A DNA stretch of 64,000 bases from CAWIJJ01 sp963836405 (GTDB lineage Bacteria > Acidobacteriota > Terriglobia > Bryobacterales > Bryobacteraceae), in NCBI GenBank assembly GCA_963836405.1, contig CAWIJL010000012.1:62001-126000 (forward strand), read 5' to 3'. Shown piece by piece: positions 44,507 to 54,291 of the stretch. Numbering within the stretch: position 1 is the first letter of the stretch; the number at the start of each line of letters is the position of its first letter. The notes beneath the pieces were generated by a model. It was not told where the DNA came from and ran no database searches. It saw nothing but the letters and a program-made list of their open reading frames with translations. Made by a program: the position numbers and the translations under genes.

Positions 44507-45415
44507 ATGAAATCAAAGCTGCGTTGGATCGCCGCGCTTGTTGGCGCGGCCTCTATAAGCATGTCCGGATTCGCACAGCAGCCGTCGGCAACGCCGCAGG
44601 GCGCTCCAATTGGGGGCCGGGGCGGCGCCGGACGGGGAGGGCGGGCCGGCGGGCGGCGCGGAGGATTCACGCAGTTCACGCGGCCGGTGGCTCCTCAGGA
44701 CGTTCTGGCGCGCGGGCAGGCGCTATACGAAACCAATTGCGCTTCGTGCCATGCGCCGGATCTTCGCGGCAGCGACAAGGGCACGCGCCTGTTGCGTTCG
44801 CAAACATCGCTAAGCGACCAGCACGGCGAACTGATCGGCAAGGCGATTGCGGCGCACACGCCGAAGATCACGCTGATTCCGGCAGACTCGGTGGCCATCG
44901 CCGAATACATTCACAGCGTGCTGGCGACGACCGGAGGCCAGGGGAGCCCGCCCGGACGCAATCCGGCGGGGCTGCAGTTGAATGTGCTGGTGGGCGACGC
45001 CAAAGCCGGCGCGGCCTATTTCGACCGGGTCTGCGCCAGCTGCCATTCGGTTACGGGCGATCTGAAAGGGCTGGCCGCGAAGTACCCGGAGCCGCGGTCG
45101 CTTCAAAATGTATGGGTGTCGGGCTCAAGCGGGTCCGGCAGGTTCGGACGCGGGGGCGGCGGAGGCGGGAACCCGGTGACAGTGACGATGCCGGACGGCA
45201 AGAAGATCGAGGGCAAGCTGATTCGGAAGGACGACTTTCTGGTGGTGCTGACGCTGCCGGACGGCACGCGGAAATCGATCGCCCGCGAGAACGGCGTTCC
45301 GCAGGTAGACGTCAAGGATCCGAACGAGGCGCACAAGAAGATGGTGCTGGCGCTGGACGATCCCGAGAACAAGAACATGCACGATGTGACCGCGTACCTG
45401 GCGACTCTGAAGTAG
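44507..45415 (+). CDS. Diheme cytochrome c, exported
   Basis: A 302-residue periplasmic electron carrier with a signal peptide (MKSKLRWIAALVGAASISMSGFAQ) and two CxxCH sites: NCASCHAPD (about 80) and VCASCHSVTG (about 178). A Gly/Arg-rich low-complexity segment (GGRGGAGRGGRAGG, about 37-55) precedes the first heme domain, and a second Gly-rich stretch occurs around 215. A C-terminal region contains DGKKIEGKLIRKDDFLVVLTLPDGTRKSI. It is 17 bases before the PQQ protein gene and is its natural electron acceptor. Confidence 0.9.
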   Translation: MKSKLRWIAALVGAASISMSGFAQQPSATPQGAPIGGRGGAGRGGRAGGRRGGFTQFTRPVAPQDVLARGQALYETNCASCHAPDLRGSDKGTRLLRSQTSLSDQHGELIGKAIAAHTPKITLIPADSVAIAEYIHSVLATTGGQGSPPGRNPAGLQLNVLVGDAKAGAAYFDRVCASCHSVTGDLKGLAAKYPEPRSLQNVWVSGSSGSGRFGRGGGGGGNPVTVTMPDGKKIEGKLIRKDDFLVVLTLPDGTRKSIARENGVPQVDVKDPNEAHKKMVLALDDPENKNMHDVTAYLATLK

Positions 45416-45432
45416 GGGCGAGGAAACCACCA

Positions 45433-47123
45433 ATGAAGAAGACTATTATTCGTCACATCGCTGCTGATCGGGCCGGCGGTTCTCTTCGGCCAGGGAGGCC
45501 TGGATCCGGCCGACACGCTGAAGCCGCTCGCGGACCAGTGGACCACCTACTCGGGGGACCTGACCGGCAAACGCTTCAGCCATCTGAAGCAGGTCAACAC
45601 GAGCACGGTGAAAAATCTGAGCCTGGCATGGGTTTCGACCGGAATCACGACGGGCTGCGGACCGGACGGCACGCCGCCCGGCGGCGGCGGCGGGGCGGGC
45701 ATCTTCGGGGGCGCGGGGCGGTGGCGCTCCAACCGCGCCGATCATCGTGGGCGGCTTCGGAACAGGCGATGCAAACAACTGCGGCCCGGCTCGCCTGGGC
45801 GGCGGAATCCTGATGGTGGACGGCAGGATTTACGCATCGTCGCCCGATAACGTCTGGGCCATCGACGCGCGCGACGGCACGGTGCTCTGGCACTACTACT
45901 GGAAGACGCGCGGCGGGACCAGCCTGCAGACTCGCGGCCTGGGCATGTGGCGCGACCGCATCTACTTCGAGCTGCACGACGACTGGGTGGTTTGCCTGGA
46001 TGCGAAAAGCGGGAAGGAACTTTGGAAGAAGGAGATTTCCAGCTTCGACCAGCAGTACTTCTCCTCGAATGCGCCCATGGTGCTCGGCAATCACGTGATC
46101 GTGGGGACCGGCAACGACATGGACTCGCCGGGATTTATCCGTTCGCTGGATCCGGAGACCGGCGAGCAGCAGTGGATCTTCTACACCACGCCGCAGAAGG
46201 AGGGAGATCTGGGGCTTGACACGTGGGCCAGCCTGGATGCGGCGCAGCACGGCGGTGGCATGACGTGGATTCCCGGCTCCTACGATCCGGAGACGCACCT
46301 CTACATTTTCGGCACGGGGAATCCCACGCCGGCGTACACGACGGGGCGGGGCGAAGGCGACAACCTGTTCACCTCGTCGTTGTTGGCGGTGAACGTGGAC
46401 ACGGGCAAGCTGGCCTGGTATTTCCAGACATCTCCGCACGACACGCACGACTGGGACTCGACGGAAACTCCGATTTTCGCCGATATGCCGTTCAACGGGC
46501 GGCCGCGCAAGCTGGTGTTGACGGCCACGCGCAACGGCTACTTCTTCGTGCTGGACCGGATCACGGGTGAGCGGCTGGTGACGAGCAAATTCGGGCTGGT
46601 CAATAACTGGGCGACGGGCCTGGATGCCAAGGGACAGCCCAAGCGGAACCCGCACAAGGACGCGACCATCGCGGGATCGCTGGTCAACGCGGACGTGACG
46701 AACTATCCTCCGCCGACATTTTCGCCGGACACCGGGCTGTTCTACGTGCACGAGCAGAACTCGATGCGGATCAGCTACCTGATGGACCCGGATCCGCGCG
46801 GGTCGATGGGGCTGGGCGGCACCGGCGGAGGCGGGAACCTGTCGTGGGGGACGCAGATCGTGGCAATCGATTATAAGACCGGCAAGATCGTCTGGCGGCA
46901 CGAAATCAACGGCGGCAGTTCGGGACTGCTGTCCACGGCGGGGGGCCTGCTGTTCCTGAGCAACGGGCAGAACGTGGAAGCCTGGGACGCGGCGACGGGC
47001 AAGGCGCTCTGGCACTCGCAGATCGGCGGGCTTTCGAGCCCTCCGGAAACCTTCCTGCTGGACGGCAAGCAGCATCTGCTGGCCACGGGCAGCGCCGGAC
47101 TTTTCCTCTTCGTGCTGAACTGA
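45433..47123 (+). CDS. PQQ-binding beta-propeller dehydrogenase, two frameshifts
   Basis: A periplasmic quinoprotein of about 562 residues of the alcohol dehydrogenase type that passes electrons to the adjacent cytochrome c. The signal starts at ATG 45433 (MKKTIIRHI). One extra base at about 45455 shifts to LLIGPAVLFGQGGLDPADTLKPLADQWTTYSGDLTGKRFSHLKQ, the normal beginning. A second at about 45710 shifts to APTAPIIVGGFGTGDANNCG. After that propeller blades run intact: DARDGTVLWHYYWKTRG, TGRGEGDNLFTSSLLAVNVDTGKLAWYFQTSPHDTHDWDSTE, DYKTGKIVWRHEING. Both shifts preserve protein similarity on each side, so sequencing error is likely. The substrate is unknown. Confidence 0.85.
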
Positions 47124-47135
47124 GCGGGCTCCGTC

Positions 47136-48140
47136 TCAGCCTTTCAGGTGTTTATCGAAGAAATCGATCACCGTCTTCCAGGACGGCGTGAATGGCACGG
47201 GGTTTACTACGGTGCAGCCAGCCGATGAAGTGGAGCGCATGGTGGCAGCCTCGCGCAAGGGGTCACTCGTCAGGAAGCCGTTCCAGTTGCCGTGCGGGGC
47301 TTTGGGAAGGCTGATGAAGATCGCGTCCTTGCACGCCTTATTCAGCGCCATGTAAAGCTGCTCGCCCTGATTGTGGGGCACGAGCTGGTCCGAGTCGCCG
47401 TGCAGGATCATCATCGGCGGATCGGCGGGGGTGATGTATTCGAGGGGGCTGGCTGCACGTACCTTGTCGGGGCAGGTCTGTATGGGGCACCCGACCAGGC
47501 GCGATTCCGGCGAGTCGGCGTGATCGTGGCAGTCCGGACCGCCGGAACATTTCCGCACAGCCCATGCGTCCATGGTGAGGAAATTGGTGGGAGGGTAGAA
47601 GGCGACGGCCGCCTGCACATTGCTGGGCACGCCGGTGACGCCGACCGTACCTTCCATCTCCGGCGCGTCGCCAGTCAACGCGGCCATGGCCGTGGTCCAG
47701 CCTCCGGAACTATCGCCCATGATGCCGATGCGGGCAGGGTCCAGGTTGTACTTGCCGGCATTTGATCGCAGCCAGCGGATGGCGGCCTTGATGTCGTGCA
47801 ACTGGCCTGGGAATATCACCTGCGAGCTGGAGCGTATGGAGACACCCGCGACGGCGTAACCCGCCGGGTTCAACTGAATGGCGACGGCGCCGGCGGAATT
47901 CTTGCCGCTGTCGGCGCGCCACGCCGAACCCGCGGTCCAGATTACCACCGGCAGCGGGCCGGACGCGTTGGCGGGGAGGTAGAGATCGAGCTTGTGGCCG
48001 TTGCCGGCGGGCGGATCGGGCGGGGCGTAGTCGAGATTGGCGTAGGTGGGCGGCGGACCTTGCGGCATGCCACGGCCCGCCGGCTGTGCGAACGCGACGG
48101 CCGCGGCGGCGAGGACAACGAACACATTTCGGAGCAGCAT
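47136..48140 (-). CDS. Secreted alpha/beta hydrolase, acetyl-esterase-like
   Basis: A 334-residue esterase with a signal peptide (MLLRNVFVVLAAAAVAFAQ). The catalytic set is Ser in GIMGDSSGGWTTA, Asp in LHGDSDQLVPHNQ and His in KAPHGNWNG. The oxyanion-hole region PVVIWTAGSAWRADSG replaces the usual HGGG motif. It resembles BD-FAE/axe-type carbohydrate esterases. A Cys-rich insertion (KCSGGPDCHDHADSPESRLVGCPIQTCPD) suggests disulfides. It is the last leftward gene, convergent with the PQQ gene 12 bases away. Confidence 0.88.
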   Translation of the reverse strand: MLLRNVFVVLAAAAVAFAQPAGRGMPQGPPPTYANLDYAPPDPPAGNGHKLDLYLPANASGPLPVVIWTAGSAWRADSGKNSAGAVAIQLNPAGYAVAGVSIRSSSQVIFPGQLHDIKAAIRWLRSNAGKYNLDPARIGIMGDSSGGWTTAMAALTGDAPEMEGTVGVTGVPSNVQAAVAFYPPTNFLTMDAWAVRKCSGGPDCHDHADSPESRLVGCPIQTCPDKVRAASPLEYITPADPPMMILHGDSDQLVPHNQGEQLYMALNKACKDAIFISLPKAPHGNWNGFLTSDPLREAATMRSTSSAGCTVVNPVPFTPSWKTVIDFFDKHLKG

Positions 48141-48183
48141 GTCCCCTCATCTTAGCTGGTGTTCCGGCAAGCGGCGCGGGCGG

Positions 48184-49930
48184 TCAGAGCACTTTGAGGA
48201 CGAACACGGTCTGGTCGTCGAACGCGCTGAGGGAGAAGCGGTCGATCTCGCGGAAGATGGTGTCGGTGATTTCGGCGGCGGACTTTTTGCAACTGGCGCG
48301 GACATGATGGGCAAGGCGGCCCCGGCCGAACTCCTCGCCGGCCGCGTTGACGTGGTCGGTGATGCCGTCCGAGTAGAGGACCATGGCGTCGCCGGGCTGG
48401 GCGCGGAACTTCACTTCTTCGTACTCGCGGGCCTCGAGCAGGCCGAGCGGCACGCCTTCGACGCGGACCTTGAGGATGTTCCCGTCGCGGCAGATCATGG
48501 GCGGGATGGCGCCGGCATTAGCCATCACAAATTCGCGGAAGATGGGATTCCACAAGAGCACGCAGAGGGTCACGTAGCGGGCCTCAACCTTGCGGTCGAT
48601 CAGGACATCGTTGAGAGCCTTCATGAGCTCGGCGGGCCGGCGGCGGCGCGGCGCCAGGGTGCGGAGCAGGCCGCTGACCAGGCCGCCGAACAACGCGGCC
48701 GCGGTACCCTTGCCGCTGACGTCGCCGAACGCGATGACGTATTGTCCGTCCGGCCGCTCGAACACTTCGTAGATGTCGCCCGAGATTTCGCGTGCCGGGC
48801 GAAGGCGGACCATGGCGTCGACAAGTTCGATTTCGGGGTCGCCATCGGGCAGGAGGATGCGCTGAAGCTCGCGCGCGGCCCGCAGGTCTTCCTCCATGCT
48901 TTGCTCGCGGGTGGCCAGTTCCTGGTACAGGCGGGCGTTTTCGACGCTGCTGGCGATCTGAGGAGCAAGCAGCGTGAGGGTGCGAATGTGATCGTCGGTG
49001 AAGTGGCCGATGCGGCTGCTTTCGAGGTCGATCACGCCGATTACCTTGTCGTGCACGATGAGGGGTACGGCCACTTCGGAGCGGATGTCGGGGTGGGAGG
49101 CGATGTAGCGGGGATCCTTGGTGGTGTCGTGGACGCGCACCACTTCGCGCGATTCGGCCGCGGCGCCGGTGATGCCGCGCCCGAGGGGCACGTTATCGAT
49201 ATTCACGCGCTCGTCGTAGCGGATGCTGAACAGGTGGCGGAGGGCACGTACGCTCGCGTCCACCGAGAGGATACTGAAGGCGTCGTAAGCGACGATCTCG
49301 CGGATGGTGCTGGCGATTTTGGTGAGGAGCTCGTTGAGGTCGAGGATGGAGGAGAACTCGCGGGAGATGTTGGCCAGCGCCTTGAGGGTGCGATTCTGGC
49401 GATCCACGCGGCGGTAGAGGCGGGCGTTGTCGATGGAGATGGCGACGCGGCCGGCGATGAGGCGGAGCAGGGCGCGGTCGTACTCGTTGTAGGCGTTGAC
49501 GCGGGTGGTCTGGAGGTCGATCACGCCCACCAGTTTGCCGCGGGCGGTCATGGGGGCCGCCATTTCGCGTGCGGACAGCGTCCACGGCGTTGAGGTAGCG
49601 CGGGTCGGAACGCACGTCGCCGACGAGAATGGGTTCGCGACGGGCGGCGGCGGTGCCGGTGACGCCTTCGCCAAGCGCGATATTCAGGCTGTGAACCACC
49701 TCTTCGCGATGTCCGACCGCGTAGCGGATGCGCAGGTCCTGCTTCCTTTCGTTGAACAGCAGGATGGCGAACAGGTCGTAGGGAAGCACCTTCTGGATGA
49801 TCTCGGCCACGTTGGCGAGAAGCTGGTCGAGGTCCAGCGTCTGGCTGGTTGCGGCGGACACTTCCAGCAGGAAGTCGAGGAGTTCGGACTTTTCGCGGAA
49901 TCGGACGCCGGCTTTGCGCGTGGCTTGCAT
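48184..49930 (-). CDS. GAF-GAF-SpoIIE phosphatase (PP2C), one frameshift
   Basis: A sensor phosphatase of about 580 residues: GAF (about 20-160), second GAF (about 190-330), then SpoIIE-type PP2C (about 360-575). Motifs are AREISGDIYEVFERPDGQYVIAFGDVSGKG, MANAGAIPPM and LYSDGITDHVNAAGEEFG with the metal-binding Asp residues. The frame breaks near 49578: the first frame reaches LNAVDAVR and the second continues EMAAPMTARGKLVGVIDLQTTRVN. One extra base is enough. Such phosphatases usually control anti-anti-sigma factors. The gene begins 25 bases after deoC. Confidence 0.87.
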
Positions 49931-49955
49931 GGGGGCTTCGAAGTTCCGGCCGGAC

Positions 49956-50853
49956 TTAGGCAGCGGCGGCCTCGACGATTTTAACGCTGGCGCTGGCGCC
50001 GATGCGGCTGGCGCCCGCGGCTGTCATAGCCTGGAGGTCGGCGAGCGTGCGAATTCCACCGGAAGCCTTAACGCCCATGCCGGGGCCAACCACTTTGCGC
50101 ATCAGCGCGACGTCATGGGCAGTGGCGCCGGACGGGCCGAAACCGGTGGAGGTCTTGACGAAATCGGCGCCGGCCTGTTTGGCGAGGGCGCAGGCGGCGG
50201 TCTTCTGTTCGTCATCGAGCAGGGCGGTCTCGAGTATCACTTTGACGATGGCTCCGGCCGCATGCGAAACCTTGACCACCTCATGAATATCCAGTTTCAC
50301 GGCATCGTGCTCGCCGGAGCGGAGGGCGCCGACATTGATCACCATGTCGATTTCCTGGGCGCCGGAGCGCAGTGCGGTGAGCGGTTTCGGCGACTTTGGC
50401 TTCGGTGGACGTGGCGCCCAGCGGGAAGCCGACGACGGTGCAGACCTTGACCGGCGATCCGGCCAGTTCGGCGCGAACCAGGGGCACCCAGTAGGGATTG
50501 ACGCAGACGCTGGCGAAATTGTACTGGCGCGCTTCGCGGCACACCTTGGTGACGTCGGCGCGGGTTGCTTCGGGTTTGAGGATGGTGTGGTCGATGAGGG
50601 CGGCGATGGAGGGGTCGATGCGCGTGAGGCGCTCGCTGGCGCTGACGCGGTCGGCGCCGGCGGCGATGATTTCTTTGGTGTTTTTGGCGCAGGTCTGGGC
50701 GCAGCGCTGGACGCAGCCCGGACACACCTGGTCGTTCAGGTTCAACCCTTCGCCCTTTTTGGGCGCGGGTTGGGGCGCGGGTGACCGTTCGATGCGGCTG
50801 AGGACCTCGTCGGCGATCTGGGCGACCAGAATGTCCAGTTCAGACTGTGTCAC
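49956..50853 (-). CDS. deoC: Deoxyribose-phosphate aldolase with N-terminal microcompartment-type extension, one frameshift
   Basis: Cleaves 2-deoxyribose 5-phosphate to glyceraldehyde 3-phosphate and acetaldehyde. An extension of about 85 residues precedes the aldolase. It has an amphipathic helix (SELDILVAQIADEVLSRIE, 4-22), a Pro/Ala/Lys linker (24-36) and a CxxCxxxCxxxC cluster (Cys44, 47, 51, 55). The barrel begins IDHTILKPEATRADV, with lysines in FVKTSTGF and VKASGGIRT. The frame breaks at about 50385 in a TTT run: VAE, then LTALRSGAQEIDMVINVG. The GTG start overlaps the rpiB stop as GTGA. Helix plus linker resembles encapsulation peptides of sugar-phosphate microcompartments, which contain exactly DeoC and RpiB. 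Confidence 0.85.
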
Positions 50854-51474
50854 GAAGTCACCTTTTTGAGATAGCGTTGCTCGATGTCGATGATTTTTTG
50901 AATCCGTGCCTGATGGCGCCCGCCGGCGAAAGGAGTGGCCAGCCAGGTGCGTAAAACGTCTTCCGCACGGTCGGCGTCAGCAGCCGAGCGCCGAGAGTAA
51001 GTACATTGGAATCATTGTGTTCCCGGCTATTTCGGGCTGAAGCTTTATCATAGCACAGGGCCGCGCGGATGCCCGGGACCTTGTTGGCGGCGATGGAGGA
51101 ACCGATACCGGCGCCATCGATGACGACGCCGCGGGCGGCGACGCCGGAGGCGACCAGTTCGGCGACTTTGAGGCCATGGTCGGGATAGTCGGCGGGCTTT
51201 TCATCGTAGACTCCGACGTCGCGGATCTCGAGGCCGAGACTTTCGAGCAGCGGCTTGAGGATCTCCTTGAGAGCGAAGCCGCCGTGGTCGGAGCCGATGG
51301 CGAGGATGCTGGGAGGGCGGCGCCGCGGCGTTCAACTGGCCGTCGGGGAGTTCCAGCAATGCGCACGCCGCGGGCGTCCGCCACGTCGCGCGCCGAAGGT
51401 GTAATAATGGTGCCGATGGGGATGCGCATCTCGCCGGAGGCGGGGATGTCCTGTGCGGTGATGACCCGTTTCAT
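50850..51474 (-). pseudogene. rpiB: Ribose-5-phosphate isomerase B with N-terminal extension, at least three frameshifts
   Basis: RpiB interconverts ribose 5-phosphate and ribulose 5-phosphate. The N-terminus MKRVITAQDIPASGEMRIPIGTIITPSARDVADARGV is an added region of about 50 residues with the ITPSARD pattern seen in several microcompartment-associated proteins. Then come ELPDGQLNAAAP (second frame), PSILAIGSDHGGFALKEILKPLLESLGLEIRDVG and VIDGAGIGSSIAANKVPGIRAALCYD (third frame). After about 50975 follows ADRAEDVLRTWLATPFAGGRHQARIQKI. Every piece matches RpiB and no stop interrupts within pieces, so base-calling error is likely. If the sequence is right, the gene is dead. ATG 51474 is 39 bases from the divergent Ni/Co transporter start. 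Confidence 0.75.
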
Positions 51475-51513
51475 AAATCCAAGATTGGTATTGGGAACGT
51501 AAGGACCATTGTA

Positions 51514-53001
51514 ATGAAAGCACAGTTGGGCCTGCTTCTGTCTGCTTGCCGGCGGCGCGCTCCAGGCGCACCCGATGGGCAATTTCAGCGTGAGCCACTA
51601 CAGCCGCCTGCGGATTGACCGGCCGGCGGCCTCGAAATCCGGTACGTGCTGGACCTGGCGGAGATCCCCACCTTTCAACTGCTGCAGCACTGGAAGACTG
51701 GACGAATCGACCGCGCGCGCGGAGCTCGAAAAACGGGCGGAGGCGCAGGCGCGGGAGTGGAGCCGGAACCTGAAGCTGGAGGCTGGGGGGCGAACGGTGC
51801 CGCTTCAGTTCGAGCGCGCCGCGATGGTGCTCGCCAAGGGGGCGGGGAACATGCCGGTGCTGCGGATCACGTCGGAACTGCGGGTGCCGGTGGCGGCCGG
51901 CAGGGTGCGCTACGAGGACCCGAACTTCCCGGACCGCGCCGGCTGGAAAGAAATCGTGGTGACGGGCGGGGACGGGGCGGTCGTGGCGGAGGCAGCTCCG
52001 AAAGGCGCGGACCGGAGCAGGGAGCTGACGGCGTATCCGCAGGATCCGCTGCTGGCGCCGCCGCAGGATCTGGAGGCCACGTTCGTATGGAGGACCGAGG
52101 CTCCCGCGGCCACGGCGATGACGGCCGAGACCTCGCTGCCGCCTGCCCACGGGCAAACGGCGCCGGTACCCGCCGGGCCAAGCCGCGGCCGGGACGGTGG
52201 TGCGCGGCGATTACCTTTCACGCTTGCTGCGGCAGGGCGAAATCGGATGGGGCATGATGCTGGTGGGTATGGTGGTGGCCTTCGGGCTGGGCGCGGTCCA
52301 CGCGCTTTCGCCGGGCCACGGGAAGACGATTGTGGCGGCGTACCTGGTGGGCAGCCGCGGAACCCCGCGGCACGCGCTGTTTCTGGGCGGGATGGTGACG
52401 TTCACGCATACCATTTCAGCGTGTTCGGTCTGGGCATTGTGACCTGGTTCTTCTCCCACTACGTGCTGCCGGAGAAGATTTTTCCGGTGCTGGGCGCGAT
52501 TTCGGGAATTTCGATCGTCTGGATCGGGGCGACGCTGTTCTTCAAGCGGCTGCGGACGGCGACGGGGCGGCGCATCATCCCCACCACCATCATCACCATC
52601 ATGAGGCGGTCGTCGGATACCACGATCATGGCGACGGTCGGATGCACAGTCATGTCCCGGAAGGAGACGTGAGCATGGGGAGCCTGGTTGCGCTGGGAGC
52701 GAGCGGGGGACTGGTTCCCTGTCCTTCGGCGCTGGTGCTGCTGTTGAGCTCGGTGGCGCTGGGCCGGGTGGCATTGGGGCTGACCCTGCTGGTGGCTTTC
52801 AGCGCGGGGCTGGCGGTGGTGTTGAGCGGGATCGGGCTGGTCGTGCTGTACGCGCGAAACCTGCTGCCGGACCGGGAGAAGGCCGCGAAACATCCGGCGC
52901 TACGCTATCTGCCGGTGGCTTCGGCGCTGGTGATCACCTTCGCGGGGGTGATGATGACGGGAGTGGCGCTGGGGGTGATCCGGCCGTTCGGCGGAGTGTG
53001 A
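51514..53001 (+). pseudogene. NicO/RcnA-type nickel/cobalt transporter with His-rich loop, about six frameshifts
   Basis: An inner-membrane metal transporter read in pieces. It has a signal (MKAQLGLLLSA), an exported domain with AHPMGNFSVSHYSRLRID, LEIRYVLDLAEIPTFQLLQHW and ARAELEKRAEAQAREWSRNLKLEAGGRTVPLQ, then membrane segments GWGMMLVGMVVAFGLGAVHALSPGHGKTIVAAYLVGS and VFGLGIVTWFFSHYVLPEKIF. A cytoplasmic loop follows with a run of ten residues, nine of them His, and then MGSLVALGASGGLVPCPSALVLLLSSVALG to the end. HALSPGHGKT and VPCPSA are NicO signatures. Apparent shifts lie near 51550, 51620, 51700, 52185, 52395 and 52575. Each piece is conserved, which favours sequence error over decay. 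The gene converges with lysA. Confidence 0.75.
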
Positions 53002-53007
53002 GGCCCG

Positions 53008-54246
53008 TCAGAGCGTTTCGCCGCGGACCAGGTCCGCATAGGTTTCGCGTTCGCGAACGATGCGATAGGAGGCTCCATCGACCAGCACTTCCGGAGCGCG
53101 CGGGCGCGAATTGTAATTAGAAGACTGGACGAAGCCGTAGGCGCCGGCGGAACAGACGGCGAGGAAATCGCCGGGAAACACGTTGGCCATGAGGCGGTCG
53201 CGGGCGAGGAAATCCCCGGTTTCGCAAACCGGCCCAACCACGTCGGCGGTGACGGGCGGCAGCGGGTTGCGGCGCAGGGGCAGGATCTCGTGGTGGGCGC
53301 GATACAGGGAGGGACGGATGAGGTCGTTCATGGCGGCATCGACGATCACGAATTCCTTGGCGCCATTTCGCTTGCGGTAGAGAACGCGGGTGAGTAGGAC
53401 GCCCGCGGGCCCGGCGATGGAACGGCCGGGCTCGATGAAAGCGCTGAGGCCGCTGTCGCTGAGGCGCGCCTGGAAGCTCTCGACGAAGGCGCCGATGCCG
53501 GGCGCCTCTTCCCCGGAATGGTAGGCGATGCCGAGGCCTCCGCCGAGGTCCAGGTGGGCGATGGGAAAGCCGCGCCGGCGCAGGTCGGCGGCGAGCGCCA
53601 GCACTTTGTCCACGGCTTCGAAGATCGGGCTGGGATCGAGGATTTGCGAGCCGATATGGCAGCTCACGCCCTGTGCGCGCAGGTTGCGAAAACGGCGCGC
53701 GCCCTCGTATACCTCCGCGGCGCCGGAAATGGCGATGCCGAATTTATGCTGGCTGAGACCCGTGGAAATGTAGGGGTGGGTGGATGCGTCGACATCCGGG
53801 TTGACGCGAATGGAAACGCCGGCAGTCACGCCCCGGCGAGCAGCCAGCGAATCGATTAGGGCCAGTTCGGCTTCCGATTCGCAGTTGAAGGTGTGAATCC
53901 CCTGGGCGAGCGCATATTCGACCTCGGCTGCGGTCTTGCCTACCCCGGAAAACACTACTTTCGCAGGGTCGCCTCCGGCTTGGAGCACGCGGAAGAGTTC
54001 GCCGCCGGAGACGATATCGAAGCCGGCGCCCTCTTTGGCGAGGAGCGCGAGGACGGCCAGCGAGGAGTTGGCCTTCACGGCGTAACAGATGGTGTGCGGG
54101 AGGGTGCCGAAGGCGCGGTCGTAGGCCCCGAAGTTCTCCCGAATAACCTGAGTTGAATAGACGTAGGCCGGGGTGCCTGTTTTGGCTGCGAGGTCGGCAA
54201 GAGGAACCTGCTCGCAAAAGTAGTCCTGATCAGAATACGAGAACAT
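53008..54246 (-). CDS. lysA: Diaminopimelate decarboxylase
   Basis: A PLP enzyme of 412 residues making L-lysine from meso-diaminopimelate. PLP is bound by Lys58 in HTICYAVKANSS. Others are GAGFDIVSGGELFRV, HIGSQILDPSPI, DLGGGLGIAY, EPGRSIAGPAGVLL, VGPVCETGDFLA and the C-terminal AYGFVQSSNYNSRPRAPEVLV. It is complete and free of frameshifts, unlike the genes just to its left. The upstream ribosome site is weak. Confidence 0.96.
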   Translation of the reverse strand: MFSYSDQDYFCEQVPLADLAAKTGTPAYVYSTQVIRENFGAYDRAFGTLPHTICYAVKANSSLAVLALLAKEGAGFDIVSGGELFRVLQAGGDPAKVVFSGVGKTAAEVEYALAQGIHTFNCESEAELALIDSLAARRGVTAGVSIRVNPDVDASTHPYISTGLSQHKFGIAISGAAEVYEGARRFRNLRAQGVSCHIGSQILDPSPIFEAVDKVLALAADLRRRGFPIAHLDLGGGLGIAYHSGEEAPGIGAFVESFQARLSDSGLSAFIEPGRSIAGPAGVLLTRVLYRKRNGAKEFVIVDAAMNDLIRPSLYRAHHEILPLRRNPLPPVTADVVGPVCETGDFLARDRLMANVFPGDFLAVCSAGAYGFVQSSNYNSRPRAPEVLVDGASYRIVRERETYADLVRGETL

Positions 54247-54291
54247 GCGTGGGAGGTTGAACCTTCAAGTATCCCACGCCGCGGCCCCGGA

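Noticed and set aside
45645..47075. Leftward open frame of 476 codons opposite the PQQ gene
   Set aside because: The PQQ propeller on the plus strand is certain. The antisense product is Arg/His-rich without motifs.
48046..49593. Long rightward open frame (515 codons) opposite the phosphatase gene
   Set aside because: It is antisense to clear GAF and SpoIIE sequence and its product has no recognisable domain. High-GC genes commonly leave such frames open on the other strand.
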